Origin: Angiostrongylus vasorum
Lineage: Eukaryota; Nematoda; Chromadorea; Rhabditida; Metastrongylidae
Direction: 5' to 3'
NCBI GenBank assembly: GCA_018806985.1
Contig: JADANN010000052.1
Location: forward strand, 78,684 to 142,683
Length of the DNA: 64,000 nt
Shown here: positions 1 through 11,576 of the stretch, one piece after another
Position numbering within the stretch: position 1 is the stretch's first letter
Layout of the letters: every line of letters starts with the position of its first letter
Position numbers and translations under genes: made by a program
Notes under the pieces: model-generated
Database searches by the model: none
What the model saw: only the letters and a program-made list of their open reading frames with translations
Told to the model about the DNA's origin: nothing

Positions 1-90
1 AGGACGAGAGGCTTGGTTGGCCGGGAGCGCAATTGAACTAGCACCATGCTCCTGACGACGGACGTCACTACCACTGTGCTATCAGGCTAA
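1..90 (-). repeat. SINE-like family D, partial (window edge)
   Basis: This is the end of a family D repeat cut by the window edge. It matches the end of the copies at 4370-4720 and 17105-17440: a GATGAGAGGCTTGG-like stretch followed by a tRNA-like region with a degenerate B box. Read on the minus strand, the tRNA-like end is the 5' end, as expected for a tRNA-derived SINE. The family assignment comes from comparing copies inside this window only. Confidence 0.5.
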
Positions 91-3079
91 AATAGAAAAT
101 AAAAAAAAATCAGTTGTTGGACTGGGAATGATAATCGCTTGTGCTGATTGCATATCCCAGGATGATGAAAAACGCTCATCAGATTTGTTAACATAAAATT
201 CATCAAATGAGAAACTTTGGGGATTATTTCTGCTTTGGTGCTTTTTCTTCGAACCATTGCTCTTTTTCTCGAAGTTTTGCCGGTTAAGATGCAACAAGAA
301 ATCTCTAGTCATATCACAATAGTAAATTAGCTTCGTGTATCTTTTTCCAGCTGTTCAGAACTCCACTTTTCAGGTGTGTTGCTCGTTGCGTCCGCGAAAG
401 CAGTAATGAAGAAACAACGGTTTTCTGCTCCTATGAGTTACGTAAGAGATTTGCAGATGCACATGAAGTTTTATGTTAAGCTAGTCAGCGGGTATAATCG
501 ATTTTCATCACTCGAGCCTACTTACTTAATCTCACAGTGACTTGAAATGCAACTTAATTGTATTTGCTGTAGCTCGAAGAATTGCTCTTAATTAAGCTTA
601 CCATGAAGATATGAATGAAACGGCCTTATAGCAACTACACCCAGAGTAGTTACTATTTATTTCTATTACTGTATGTTTCTGTAGTAAGGATCATATATAC
701 TGTTTCTCAAGTTGCCTGAAAAATGTTGTAGTACGTAAATATTTTGATCCCATCCTAAGAAACTTCGTATAGAGAATTCCTCTATCAAATAGTGAATTCT
801 CTATCTACCTAACAAACACATTCAATAATTCGATAGAGACGGCCTTTGCCACAACGCCACTAGACACAGCATCTCGTAACCATCAGTCACACCACCAGGC
901 ATGCTATTAGGGTACGTCTCATTGCTTGCGGAATAGACCCCGTGACCCGAGCCTTGATCCTACGACCAACAACAATCGCTTGGACGTAGCCACGCCCTCT
1001 AGCACGGGGATTTGGGAGCCTCTATTGAGTCTTACATTCTACTTCATTGCCTTATTCTTACGCCAGTATTTTCCCAGCGTTATTCATGTTGTATTGGCGT
1101 TGCATTTATGTATATAAAGGCTTTAATCCCAGTGTCGAAAGGCCCCCGTGTCAACTACGAAAGGTCCCGCGTGGCGTCTTCTCGCGAAGTCGAGCAATCT
1201 GTTCAAAGCTAGTGGTTATTCGGTGCCGATAACGATCGAAGGCCTATTTTCCGCTAGTAACTGCGATAGGCCTGAAGAAGAACGTTACCACGCTTTTTTC
1301 TTTAGTGGATAGATAGGGTGAGCTATTTTGCAGTTCTTATTCTAGTGTTCTGTTGTGTTTCACCTATGTAAGTCTATACAGTACGGATTTGAAATAAACA
1401 TTATTTAAGCTTTTGGTAAACGACATAAACTAATTTGCCGTGGCATGATGCTCACTTTCCACCAACATGTTTTTTAATGTTCTTCGTCCTTAAAGCCTTA
1501 GAATTGTACGTTCTGCTCTACTAGACACTTCCTCGTTTATCGAGAATCCGAAGTTATCGTAAAACAACACCATAGTAAATCAACGGAGAGGGCAAGCCAA
1601 CTAGAATAAAGCTGAAGTGTAAGAACTATTCATTACTAAAGAATTCCACCTCTTGATTGAGATGAACGCCCACAACTGTGTTTTAGTGACAAAGTTTTGT
1701 TTTTGCCGCACTTACAATACGCGTGTTGCGCCACGTAAGGGATAAATTCTGTGCGGCTTACGGAGAATGTAACACCACAAATGCAGTGACAACACAAATA
1801 CACTCCGTCCAATACACACATGATGGATAGCTCTACTCCTACTGATTATTCCAAGTCTTCATCCCGGATACGGGCTGCAAATCGGTAGCAGAATTGTCTT
1901 TTAGAACCTCTCAGCGATCTATACAGGCCTGTGAAGACGTGGAAATATTCAAGTACAGTTATCACAAGATTCCAGGGAGAATTAACCGAACTGTAACTCA
2001 AGGTCATTTATGAATATGACGACATCCTCAAGTGGCAACCGTGCGCACTACCCAATTCCAAAGAAATTGGTAGAAGATGGACGTGGGGCAAAAAATGGAG
2101 TGAAAGAAGTTGTCTGCGAGACCCGCACGATATATCAGAGCAATTGATATAAATGAATTAAAGTAGTAAAATCTACGAAAAAGCAACATGTTCATGAGCA
2201 GCACCGGTCAATCATTTTCAGCCTTGGGGTTAGGGAAAGCGCAGTAGTTAGTGAGACCGCCCCACGACGCTCTACTCCGATTCATATGGGACCGGCTTAG
2301 CACGGCTATGTCCAAAAATGCAAGGAGAATAGACTCTAACAACATTCTACGACATCCATGAAGAAACTGAAATCCTTCGATGTGTTACTTTACAGAGAAA
2401 AAAGGTGAATCATATAGCCTATTTGGTTGCTCTCTTAGTCCTTTTTCTGCTAGAGAGTCTACTCGCAGATCATGACAAACCGGAAGAACAAAATTATTTT
2501 TTAACCACAGGAAATCATATGTACAAGGAGATATCTTCACAGAATCGGAGAAAATGGATTCTTCTAGTCGACTATATTTGATAGATACAACGTGTACGGT
2601 CCATATGATTTGAGACATTTCCGTATAATCGGCAGATTCCCTGGTCGTTAATTGTCGATATCGTTCGTTACACTTTGCATTGCTCATCGCACTTGAGCGA
2701 CACGATGTATTCCTAGCATCACCCTTCCAACAACGTACGTGATAACGATGACAGGTACTAAACCCTGTTTATATATTGTTCAAGTCCCCGACAAGAGAGA
2801 AATAATCGTAAACATAAGGATTTGGGCTTGTTCTACATCTTCAATAATTCTGACATGTTTATTCCGCTGAACGTGAATAGCGCACCAGAAATGAATCCAT
2901 TCCTCCCGAATGATGTGCTTCTTGGCTTCAATTGGACACTGCTCTTTCCTCACGAGCTGTCAAAATCGGGAAGCACTTGCTCCGCCTGAAAAGCGCTTCA
3001 TGTTAGAACTGCCTCACCACCAAATAGACCCGCATATCAACATCAAGGATAAAAATGCGCATACAACGAATAAAAAATA
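91..3079. other. Unassigned stretch, no gene seen
   Basis: Only short open frames occur here, on both strands, with no recognisable domain and no pair of splice sites that join in phase. A small local inverted motif (agagaattc/gaattctct) lies near 775-800. I see nothing else I can support; very old repeats or lone exons cannot be excluded. Confidence 0.4.
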
Positions 3080-3330
3080 GGACAAAGCTCTCTTCGGTGA
3101 TTGATTCCTGAGGAATGTGTCATGCATTCGTCTTCACTAAGAACCATTACAGGTGATTGAATGCACATCTGGCCTCTACAATGCCGTGGCCTACCGATCT
3201 ATCGAGGCAGTGATATCTTTCCAGACAAGTCTGGTACCAATTTACCGACAACAGAGGGATGGAAGGGTGGTGAGCTTGGGAAGCAGGCATCGATCCCATG
3301 TCTACGGCACGCCCCCCTCTAACCATGCCA
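3080..3330 (-). repeat. tRNA-derived SINE, family A (copy A1)
   Basis: Diverged copy of the most abundant repeat in the window. The family consensus, read from its tRNA-like end, has an A-box-like TGGCGCAGTGGT, a B-box-like GGGATCGATCC, a conserved body (CGGCAAATTGGTACCA, then CTGGGAGGATAGCA), and ends in GGATAAAG-type tandem repeats. Here the order is reversed, so the element lies on the minus strand. It directly abuts the hairpin element at 3336. Confidence 0.65.
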
Positions 3331-3335
3331 TAAAT

Positions 3336-3501
3336 ATGGCTAAATCACTTTAGAGATAAGGTTCTTTGGAAAATATTTTTCGAGGAATAGTCTATTTGTA
3401 TGTTGCACTACACGAGCCCTATGCACGCCACATAACATACAAATAGACTATTCCTCGAAAACACTTTCCAAAGCACCTCATCTCTAAAGTGATTTAGCCA
3501 T
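3336..3501. mobile_element. Hairpin MITE with 69-bp inverted arms
   Basis: Arms at 3336-3404 and 3434-3501 are inverted repeats of about 69 bp with only about six mismatches, separated by a loop of about 29 bp. The outer ends read ATGGCTAAATCAC and its complement. There is no coding capacity, so a non-autonomous fold-back or MITE element is the simplest reading. High arm identity suggests recent insertion or gene conversion between the arms. The parent transposon is not identifiable from this sequence. Confidence 0.75.
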
Positions 3502-3504
3502 AAT

Positions 3505-4369
3505 TGGAGCTGTAGTGCACCATTGAAACGGGAACTAATAAAGTAATCCACTACTCATGTCTAAATGCCGGTGCAACCTGCTCCTCTAGAACCTGACCCC
3601 TGTGATAATGGAATATTACAGTTAAGAACTGCTTGTAACATCTCCCAGTCTCTTCGTTTTCTCTTGTTACTTCGCGTGCATGACAGCATTACCTTCATAA
3701 AGGCTTATGTGTGCAACATCAGCCCTAAAGGAGAAGCCACTGATAGTCATCTCGAAGTGGAAAATAAGTGCCTGAATGCTCCTCCACTACGAAGTTACAT
3801 TACTTGTTGCTAGCATTACCTTCATGTCCCGTAAAAACTTCGGGTAATCCGAAAGCGACGTAACAAATTTCCTTCAACTCACTGCACAGACTGGACGGCA
3901 GGACTACTTAGGGGATTTCACTAGCTCAAAGCACAGAAAGTGCGTCACACTCTTCGCTTGTCGCATTTTTAAAGCTGTTTTTAATGCCCATGTTTAGCGC
4001 ACTAGGCTGTATGACATCGCATATTTTTTTTTTTACAAATGGCGGTGCTTTCGAATGGAAATTTTGAACTCTCGCTTAGCTTGGAGAATCTTGCTGGGTA
4101 AGAAACCTTCCAAAAGAGATCGCAGTTCCGCGCTTGCGAGAACTCTAACATTGTGAAATCTTTAACCATTAGAGAGCTTAGAGTTTGCTACGGATTTCAC
4201 CCTTGCGTGGCTAATTACTGGTCACGTGATATGGGCGAAATCAGATATACTTGGAAATGACCCACAAAGTGCTCCTTACATTCAACATAATCGACTTGTT
4301 GCGAAAATAACGGCGGTTTCCACATTCGGATTAACACATCTTGCACAGAACTCAATTTTGTTTTTTAAA
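3505..4369. other. Unassigned stretch
   Basis: Short open frames only, without recognisable motifs. I see no splice-consistent exon and no repeat shared with other parts of the window. Confidence 0.35.
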
Positions 4370-4720
4370 CGACCCCGCACTACATCCACTGTGCGGATCC
4401 CACCACTTCTTGTATTCGATTCATCTCTTCATATCCATCATATTATGCAGTTCTTCGAACATTTCGTGGACAGATTCGATCGCTTGCTAGGCATCTTCGT
4501 CTTCTTTATGAATGCCGTTAAATACCGGTTAAGCCGATTGCCGGTGCAATATGTGGTTACCCAAGTAATGCCGTTCCCACCTGAATTTGAAGGAGTTGCA
4601 GTTCTAAAATCTTATACCAGTTTCCTGACCCTGGAAGGAAAGAAGGTATAGCGGGCTCGGAATGGGGTCGAACCTGCACTCTGTTGATCACTGCCGACAT
4701 CACTACTGTCGCGCCTTTTT
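4370..4720 (-). repeat. SINE-like family D (copy D2)
   Basis: Shares its body with 17105-17440 (GCGGATCCCACCACTTCT-like start, GATTCATCTCTTCATATCCA-like middle). It ends in a tRNA-like region whose complement contains AGGTTCGACCCC, a near-perfect B box. The tRNA-like head lies at the right end, so the copy is on the minus strand. Open frames in it are accidental. It lies head-to-head with copy D3. Confidence 0.6.
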
Positions 4721-4802
4721 TGAAATTTCCAAATCTAGCTATACCGAAAGCAAAAAAACTCGTTCCACCTGCTTGTGTAAATATATAGGTATATACATAT
4801 AT

Positions 4803-5125
4803 AGGCGCGGAGATAGCGAAGTGGTTGATGATGGGGACGATCGGAAAGCAAAGACGTTAGTTCGATACCTGCCTCAACGCTCTCCTCCAGTCCATGCACA
4901 AACCTCTTAGCCCGGTAATTTCTAAGATTGCAAGGAGGATCCACTCGAACGGCATTCGGCGACATTAATACAAAAAAGGTGAAACCTTCAAGCAGCACCT
5001 GTAAGAGCATTCGAAGTGTTCGAAGACCACTGTGAACGATGAACGCGAGGAAAACGAATCGAATGCGAGAAGTGTTCCGATCCGCATAGTAAATGTGATA
5101 GTGGGTCATCAAAGGATTTCCGTCA
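4803..5125 (+). repeat. SINE-like family D (copy D3)
   Basis: The tRNA-like head comes first (A-box-like TAGCGAAGTGGTTG near 4813, B-box-like TAGTTCGATACC near 4858). The family D body follows, including the GAAAACGAATCGAATGCGAG segment also seen in reverse in the other copies. It forms a head-to-head pair with D2, only about 80 bp apart. Confidence 0.6.
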
Positions 5126-5384
5126 CAGAGGGATTTCATGCCTCTTAGTCGCGATGCATCGTGGCGCGTCCATAGCCGGGTAGAGTTACTCGCGGACCAA
5201 AAACGACCTTCACTTCAATGGGAGCTAGAGGGGTCCAAGAATGGACTCCCTTTTCGTGCTGCGCCGATTTGGTACACACTAAACTGAACTAAACTAAACC
5301 ATAGGTCACAATGTAGTACTTCTTATTTATTGCCTATCCTTTTTTTTCACGGCTGGATATAGTGTGAAGTATAACTACAGTGAT

Positions 5385-5830
5385 GATGCGACATTTGCAA
5401 GACTCCGGACCACAGGTGTCTGCCGCACGATGGGCGTCAAACTACTGAATGATTAGCAGTACTGTCGCACAACCTTAGCTCACATTCATTCCCTCGTATG
5501 ACTTTTTACATGAAACACAAATGTCTATTGTTTTTGGCACTGGGATTGGTAAAGGTTTCCAACAATGTTTCACCGCGGCGTTCTATTCGAACACAAAAGA
5601 TGAAAATAACGGCGAAGAAGTGCTTGATGAATTCGAATCCATAGCGCATCCATTAGGGATTGATTAACAGAGAGACCTACAAAACTAGAAACGAAAGACG
5701 CGCATGGTGTGGTGGCGGACGTGTCAGCCCCCGGAAAGGGTAATAGTGCGCTCATTCCCACCGTAGACACCTGCGGGACCGGAGTTTTGCAAATACCTCA
5801 CCATAATTGTGGTTGTATCATCACGCGTGT
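5385..5830. repeat. Family B inverted pair (B1)
   Basis: Two pieces of repeat family B face each other: a short minus-strand piece near 5390-5440 (TTTGCAAGACTCCGGACC) and a plus-strand piece at about 5690-5830 (CGCATGGTGTGGTGG, then CCGGAGTTTTGCAAATA). The head-to-head layout recurs at 9.6, 17.7, 39.0 and 46.1 kb. The GGTGTGGTGGT stretch resembles a tRNA A box. Confidence 0.5.
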
Positions 5831-6264
5831 CAGAGGAAGAAAATCTTGCCTGAGCGGCGAATCACCGGTGAAATAGGAATTCTGCTGGGGCTCCTGCGAC
5901 TTCTCACTTTTTGTGGTGATAGGCCGTTTAAGCGCTCAAATATAAATAAAAGCTTCATCGCTGTTGTTACAAGCCTACCCTACAAACTGGCACTTATAAA
6001 ACGCAGGATTCAGAATTTTAATTGTCGTCCTTTTCTCAAGGCGTTTCCACACCTTGGCATACACTCAATCTAGATTCTCGATAAAGCTGATCACATTATA
6101 GACGGGCGAGAAATAAAACACAACCAACCCAAGGATCCATAGAAGTGCGATGCCTGTCCTTGCCGCCCCTTTCAGTCGCGGTTTTCTCCAACTCGACCGC
6201 TTTTTTTTTCATTCTAAATAAATAGCTATTAAAAGACGCCACGCGAATCGCCCAGTGGCATCTT

Positions 6265-6640
6265 CTTACTTGGATGCTTGGATACTTGGACGGCCAGACC
6301 TCATTGGTTGTGCGGCCCCGAGCTATTCTCCATTTTTCGGAGTTTTGCTGCATTAACCATTGTGTTTCTTTGTGGTCGCGAGATCAGCCTGACCAAAGGC
6401 TGCCCCACGTCGTCACCATCACAGGCAGTCGCCTCCCTTGTTGGTCACAGGGAGATTTGCCACCATGCGACTAGTTTGGTACCAGAACGGTGGTGGATCC
6501 CTGGAAACGCCGGACTCCATCTCAGCTTAGGAGACCCTATCGGGGAATGAATCTCTCCGCTGTACATCGCAGTACGACGCCCAGGAACACCTGCCAGCCA
6601 CGAAGTGGATGTAAACCGTTGGGAGATCCCATCTCACTAG
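6265..6640 (+). repeat. Interspersed repeat family C (copy C1)
   Basis: About 375-bp repeat, one of six copies here. Family hallmarks are a start with near-tandem TTGGATACTTGGA, then CCATTTTTCGGAGTTTTGCT, then GAGATCAGCCTGACCAAAG, then CCACCATGCGACTAGTTTG, and an end at AACCGTTGGGAG. No open frame is conserved between copies, so it is non-autonomous and SINE-like. I see no clear tRNA promoter in it. Confidence 0.65.
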
Positions 6641-6649
6641 TCAAAAAAT

Positions 6650-9560
6650 TCAAGGTTACATCTTGAAAACACTCGCAACACTCCATACGCAAGCTGCCTG
6701 AACGTAAACTACGAATCCAATAATAAACAGCTAACTAATATATACACAATGATGTTTGATAATTCACAACTGACCTCACTATTATTCGGAAGCGAAGAGT
6801 TGCTATCCGACACACAGTCATGGCATGAACCGCCCGGGTGTTTCCCCGATAGTGCAGTAACTGTTTCGTACGTTGAAATGCACGCAAAGAAGTGTACAAA
6901 TGTATTCCACACATTTTTTGCTATAAGCATTTTACTCTTCTCATAGCACTGTTCATAAAGCTTCAGTAGAAATATCCCGCGGCCGACTGGCACGCATCTT
7001 ACAACTTAATTCTCTACAACCCACGTTGTTGTGGAAAAACTATACCGAATAGGAAAACATGTTGCGACATGTTGGGATCTCAGCGTGGTTTTCGCCGTAA
7101 GCGTTTGGGCAGTTGTGTAAATGCTCAGGGCATCACGTTTGACTCCAAACCACTTGACAACGTTGAAAGTGGGGAAACTTTGTTTATATGCGGTTGCGGT
7201 GAGTATCGAACGGGGTTGCAGAGCACGCATCCATTCCCTTCGTAGACTTCTCAAGCCTACTTCGACACTTTCACATAGACGTCGACTACGAGTAAGCTAG
7301 TGGCAGGAATTACTGCAATACTGGCAGCAAAGTGGTCATCAGCCGACAAGCGATAACGACCAGTGAGCTCTCTACTAGATTAGATATCTAGATAGATAAT
7401 CTCTACCAGACACCAAATTAGGAAAGTCCGCGAAAACGAATACAGGAAAGGAAAAACCAGAATTGGAGATCGAAGTGGAAATGGAATCCATTCTGTAAAA
7501 TTGTCGTCCGCAACAAGTTTCTCCATAGAAATTGGTTTTTCGGAAAGAGAAAATCTTGGATGGACTCGGATGTCTCATTAACGCCATGACACATGCCGAG
7601 ATGGATTGTATTCTCAGGAAGAGAAGATGGTGCTATCGACACCTCAGTGGTACATGAATCCTGTCCTGGATCTGGTCACCGCCACCTACGCGCGAAGATT
7701 CAATTCAGCCACAAGTTTGAAAAGAGCTTGTGTCATCGTCCAAGAACAATCAAACAAGGTGTCTATGACGATGGTGTTTTCAGTAAAGTCTTCTCCTCAT
7801 ATGACTGATAAATAGAGAAAGCCCTATAAAGGACTACAAGTTGCCTGTCGAAAAACTTATGTGCTGCACTCGTCTCAGTTATTCTAACAAGACGTGCGAA
7901 CCGCACGTCCATTATCACTAAGGAGTTTGTATTAAAGTGAAGGAGACTGACGCTTGGTCCTATTGCAACACACCAAACACGTCTGATAATAAATGCCTGC
8001 TGTAGAAGACGTTTGTAGGAGGATTTAGATCGGTATAGGCAAAAAAATCTTTCGGAAGCAGCTCAAAAACGATCTAGCTTGAAGAAGTCTCGACGAAATT
8101 TGTGCGAGTATAATGTTTCGCCATCCATTTTCATTAACGAGGATGGTATCAGCACCACAATCAGCTATGATATGGAATCGATAACGGAAAGGTTTTGTAC
8201 CAATAGTGTCGTTCAACAATCTCCATCTCGGACCATGAAATCCCCGCTGCAGAAAAAACTGCCCATGATTTACACTCTAGAGTTCCAGTTGCGACAGAAA
8301 GCATGAACAGAAGCAGCAGCAGGACTTTAAATTTAAGGATTTTAAAATTTAAAAGTTAAATAAAAGTAAATAAATAAATTTGAAAAAATCGAAATCTGGG
8401 AAAATTTAAAACATAACACATAAAACACGGACTAAAGATGAAAGACAAAACACAAACTAAGAGTGGTGCTGTCAAGAAAAGCTGCTTGAGTTCCTTTAAA
8501 CTGTTTTTTTTTTTATTTAACTGAATTGGGGATAACAAGCGTTAATAAAAAGTATGAAGCAGGAATTGAAAGATAGGACATGGAGAATACCCAGCTCTGA
8601 TGACGAAGGAAAAGCGAAATCGTTCAGGTGTGAAACTATCGAACACTTCAACTGCTTTAACTAACACTGTTCAGATTGAGTTTACGATAAAAATGCGGTA
8701 AGTACGTCTTCAGAGAAGATGTAAGTAATACCTACCTCTTACATAATAAATGCCTGGCTTTGAGGCTGATGGCGAAAAGCTTTTGCTATGATCGGTAAAA
8801 ATAAAAAATTTTCTATGCAAGACAGAATAGAACTTATTCTTATGGCACATCTTCACACAATGCAAAAAATATTAGCACCTCTTTCATTCGTTTCGTTGCT
8901 TTCTACCAAGTATCGACGAAGACCTTCGGATTTTTAGTGTGGAATCCTCTACCACATGAGAACGTCAACCTTGTTTATGAACGTCGGCAAACGTTGATCG
9001 AGAATACTGTGAGTGATACCATGAAAAGCATAAAGCTGCATCTATTCTGCAGCAGCCCTCCTTGGCCTTCTGGAGAAGCCCCACTCAGCCGGATAAAGAT
9101 TCCTCAGTGGGAGATTCATGCTAACTGAACTATGGGGTCCACTTATCCCCTTCGAGATCTCATGTGCACGAATCGCTTTTGTCGATTTCTCCAGCATTTT
9201 TTACACCTTCTATCTACATCGACTCATCTTTTTTCTTCTTGATGCTTCACTAACAGCATTCTTTCTTTCCCATGTACATCTAAAATCGCTTTTCTACGAC
9301 GAAAAACTCGAGGATGAGTTGATTTTTGTTATCTTCGATTGCGTGACATGCGACAACTTGAAGAAATAAAGTGTTCTCTGCCACGTAGAGAATCGTGCCC
9401 ATAGTTGTCAACTCGTCACCGGAAACAGCTTCGAAAACCCATGTCGTACTTCCGGGGTTCACTGAATGGCCCAGGACTAGATGGGCCACGCGGAACGTCA
9501 TACATTCATACGATGGTTTCTTAGCACTCTTTTTTGGCAAAAAAGTCAAAGGCAAAAAAG
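6650..9560. other. Mostly unassigned; two coding-like plus-strand stretches
   Basis: No domain is recognisable. Plus-strand stretches at 7606-7815 and 8079-8306 have protein-like composition. The first has a Trp-Tyr-Met-Asn-Pro context and a Thr/Ala/Arg-rich run, the second a Ser/Thr-rich run around Ile-Ser-Thr-Thr-Ile-Ser. I could not join them by in-phase splice sites. They may be old exons or a decayed gene; coding status is uncertain. Confidence 0.2.
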
Positions 9561-10021
9561 GGTCCTTCGTTTCGCCTCTGTCTCAGCTAGTTCTTATCGA
9601 TCTGTGCCGTCAGCAATCACCCGTCACCGGGACTGATCTGGGGAGCCCACATCGGCATTAAACCCAGTTAAGCTGAGGCTGTAGTTGAATTCACAATATT
9701 TAGCATTTTATTTTCTGCCTTCTATACTTTTTTATGGCAGGTTATTACTATGCGAAATACAACCACATGATTTCTGAGATATTTGCATGATTGCTGACGG
9801 CACAGATCGATAAGAACTAGCTGAGACAGAGGCGAAACGAAGGACCCGCATGGTGTGGTGGTGAACGCGCTACTCCCCCGGAAAGGACAGTAGCGCGTTC
9901 GTTCCCCACCGCAAACACCTGCGGTCCGGAGTTTTGCAAATATCTCAGCAATCATGTGGTTGTATTTCGCATAGTAATAACCTGCCATAAAAAAGTATAG
10001 AAGGCAGAAAACAAAATGCTA
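9561..10021. repeat. Family B with interleaved inverted repeats (B2)
   Basis: Two pairs of inverted repeats are interleaved. Arm A (9561-9619) pairs with A' (9788-9846) at 59 of 59 bases; arm B (9701-9787) pairs with B' (9935-10021) at about 85 of 87 bases. The order is A-B-A'-B', so the pairs cross, and B directly abuts A'. The plus-strand copy (9788-10021) has a tRNA-like core between A' and B' (GGTGTGGTGGTGAACGCGC, then GCGCGTTCGTTCCCC). Near-identity implies a recent event. Confidence 0.8.
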
Positions 10022-10711
10022 AAAAATGACAATAATATTAACACATGCGAAAAAACACTTGGGGTTTGCACGAGCCGTAAAGTAACGCTGCAAAATGATG
10101 GCTATAAAAATCCCTACTTGCCTAAATCTCCAGCGAAAATCGAGTTTGAGAATATTACAAATCAACAGCGCTGTAAGAAATATCTATTGCGACATTTGTT
10201 CACAAATATCATTATGACAAAAGTGGCCACCATTTTCGACAAACAGCGGCTTTTATAACTACTTTACGGAAACCGAAATTGAACACTGCGCGGATTTCAG
10301 CATTTCCAGCACTCCGATCTTTTCCTCACTCACCATGCGTGAAGGTCTTCGGATTTTGCGAGTGAGTTTGGAAGGTTCTTAATGAATTTCGACCTTCCTT
10401 ACTGATGACATCGAAAGCTGGTGGATTTGATTTACCCTTGAGTTTTAAGATAACTGTGCTAGGGTGTCCCCAAGTCTTCATCAGAGGAAGCTACGATTTG
10501 TTGCCAATTTCTCGATCCTGGACGCATGAGGGTCTTGACTATCCTAGAATGGGTGGACCAAGGGCTTTGTGGGCATTGGATTACATCAATATCGCTGCTA
10601 CCCATGTCCTGAACCAGACCAACAGAAAATATAAAACAATAAGAATAGTAACGAGTAATGAATTAATAAGAAAAATGGTAGTGACAAGCAACAACCGATC
10701 CGCATAACGGT
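10022..10711. other. Unassigned stretch
   Basis: Open frames at 10016-10258 and 10405-10707 (plus) are simple in composition and lack recognisable motifs or splice-consistent neighbours. No repeat family of the window is present. Confidence 0.3.
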
Positions 10712-11085
10712 CTACCGCCTCATCGTGGCTGGAACGTGCTCCTGGTGTCGTGCGCGATGTACAGAGCGGTGATTCATCCCCAGAAGGGCTTTCCTAGCTG
10801 AAAAGGTCTCCACTTTTTCTATAAAGAAACTAAGATAAGAGTAAACCAATACCAGGATCCACCATCGCCCAGATATCAAACTAGTTGCATGATGCAAAAA
10901 TTCCCTCCGACCCACAAAGCCGGCTACTGGCCGTGGTGGTGAGTTGAGGCAGGCTTTGGGCCGGCCGATCTCGGGATTCCAACGCACCACAACGACTAAA
11001 CCAACAAAACTCCGAAACAACAGAAATTATTCCGGGGTCCACAAAACTAGAGAAGGCGGGCCATACAAGTACACGTGTCCAAGTA
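10712..11085 (-). repeat. Interspersed repeat family C (copy C2)
   Basis: Full-length-like copy in reverse orientation. It begins with the complement of the AACCGTTGGGAG end and finishes near 11080 with the complement of the TTGGATACTTGGA start. It shares CAACTAGTTTGATA-type and GAGATCAGCCTG-type blocks with C1. Confidence 0.6.
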
Positions 11086-11418
11086 ATCACCACCACAATA
11101 AAACAGAAGTTAAATCGATGAATGTATTAACGTATGCAAGTAAATTCCTAATTTGCAAGAGTATGCAGGTGTCCTATTAGCACGCAAGTGTTTAGTGAAG
11201 TTTTTTTCATTAAATCTATTCGTTTGTAGGTTTGTAATATCAATCCGATGCTATGATAATCAAAAGCAAGGCGTCATGTAGCGAATACTACAAGAGGTGA
11301 AAAATGCTATTATGGCTCACTTCATTCTGAAACTAGAGGATAACATGCAATATTCAAAAGACTGGAGCCAGCGTCTGAACGCTATTGTCTTTTTGCCTTT
11401 CCTTAACTTCTCATTAAT

Positions 11419-11443
11419 GGGGGGGGTGGTGGGGGGTGGGGGG
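11419..11443 (+). other. G-run with quadruplex potential
   Basis: The plus strand carries three long G runs (8, 6 and 6 bases) separated by TGGT and T. Four or more G3 tracts are available, so a G-quadruplex could form on this strand. It lies about 130 bp beyond the stop of the minus-strand gene at 11577, on its 3' side. No function can be read from sequence alone. Confidence 0.5.
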
Positions 11444-11576
11444 TATTGAAATCTTCACATGCCTCAAAAATAAGTTCCTAAGAAGTGCTGTTACCATAGC
11501 TTTTCAAATCCACACACTGAATCAAATATTTATGTGGCAAATATGAAAGTACATACAATGGTTGCAAGCACCCAAG

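Noticed and set aside
4226..4651. A 141-residue plus-strand open frame.
   Set aside because: Most of it lies in repeat family D (copy D2, minus strand) and no other copy keeps the frame.
6274..6550. Open frames with relatives at 10.9, 42.6, 52.2 and 63.4 kb.
   Set aside because: Repeat family C; frames shift between copies and codons are not conserved.
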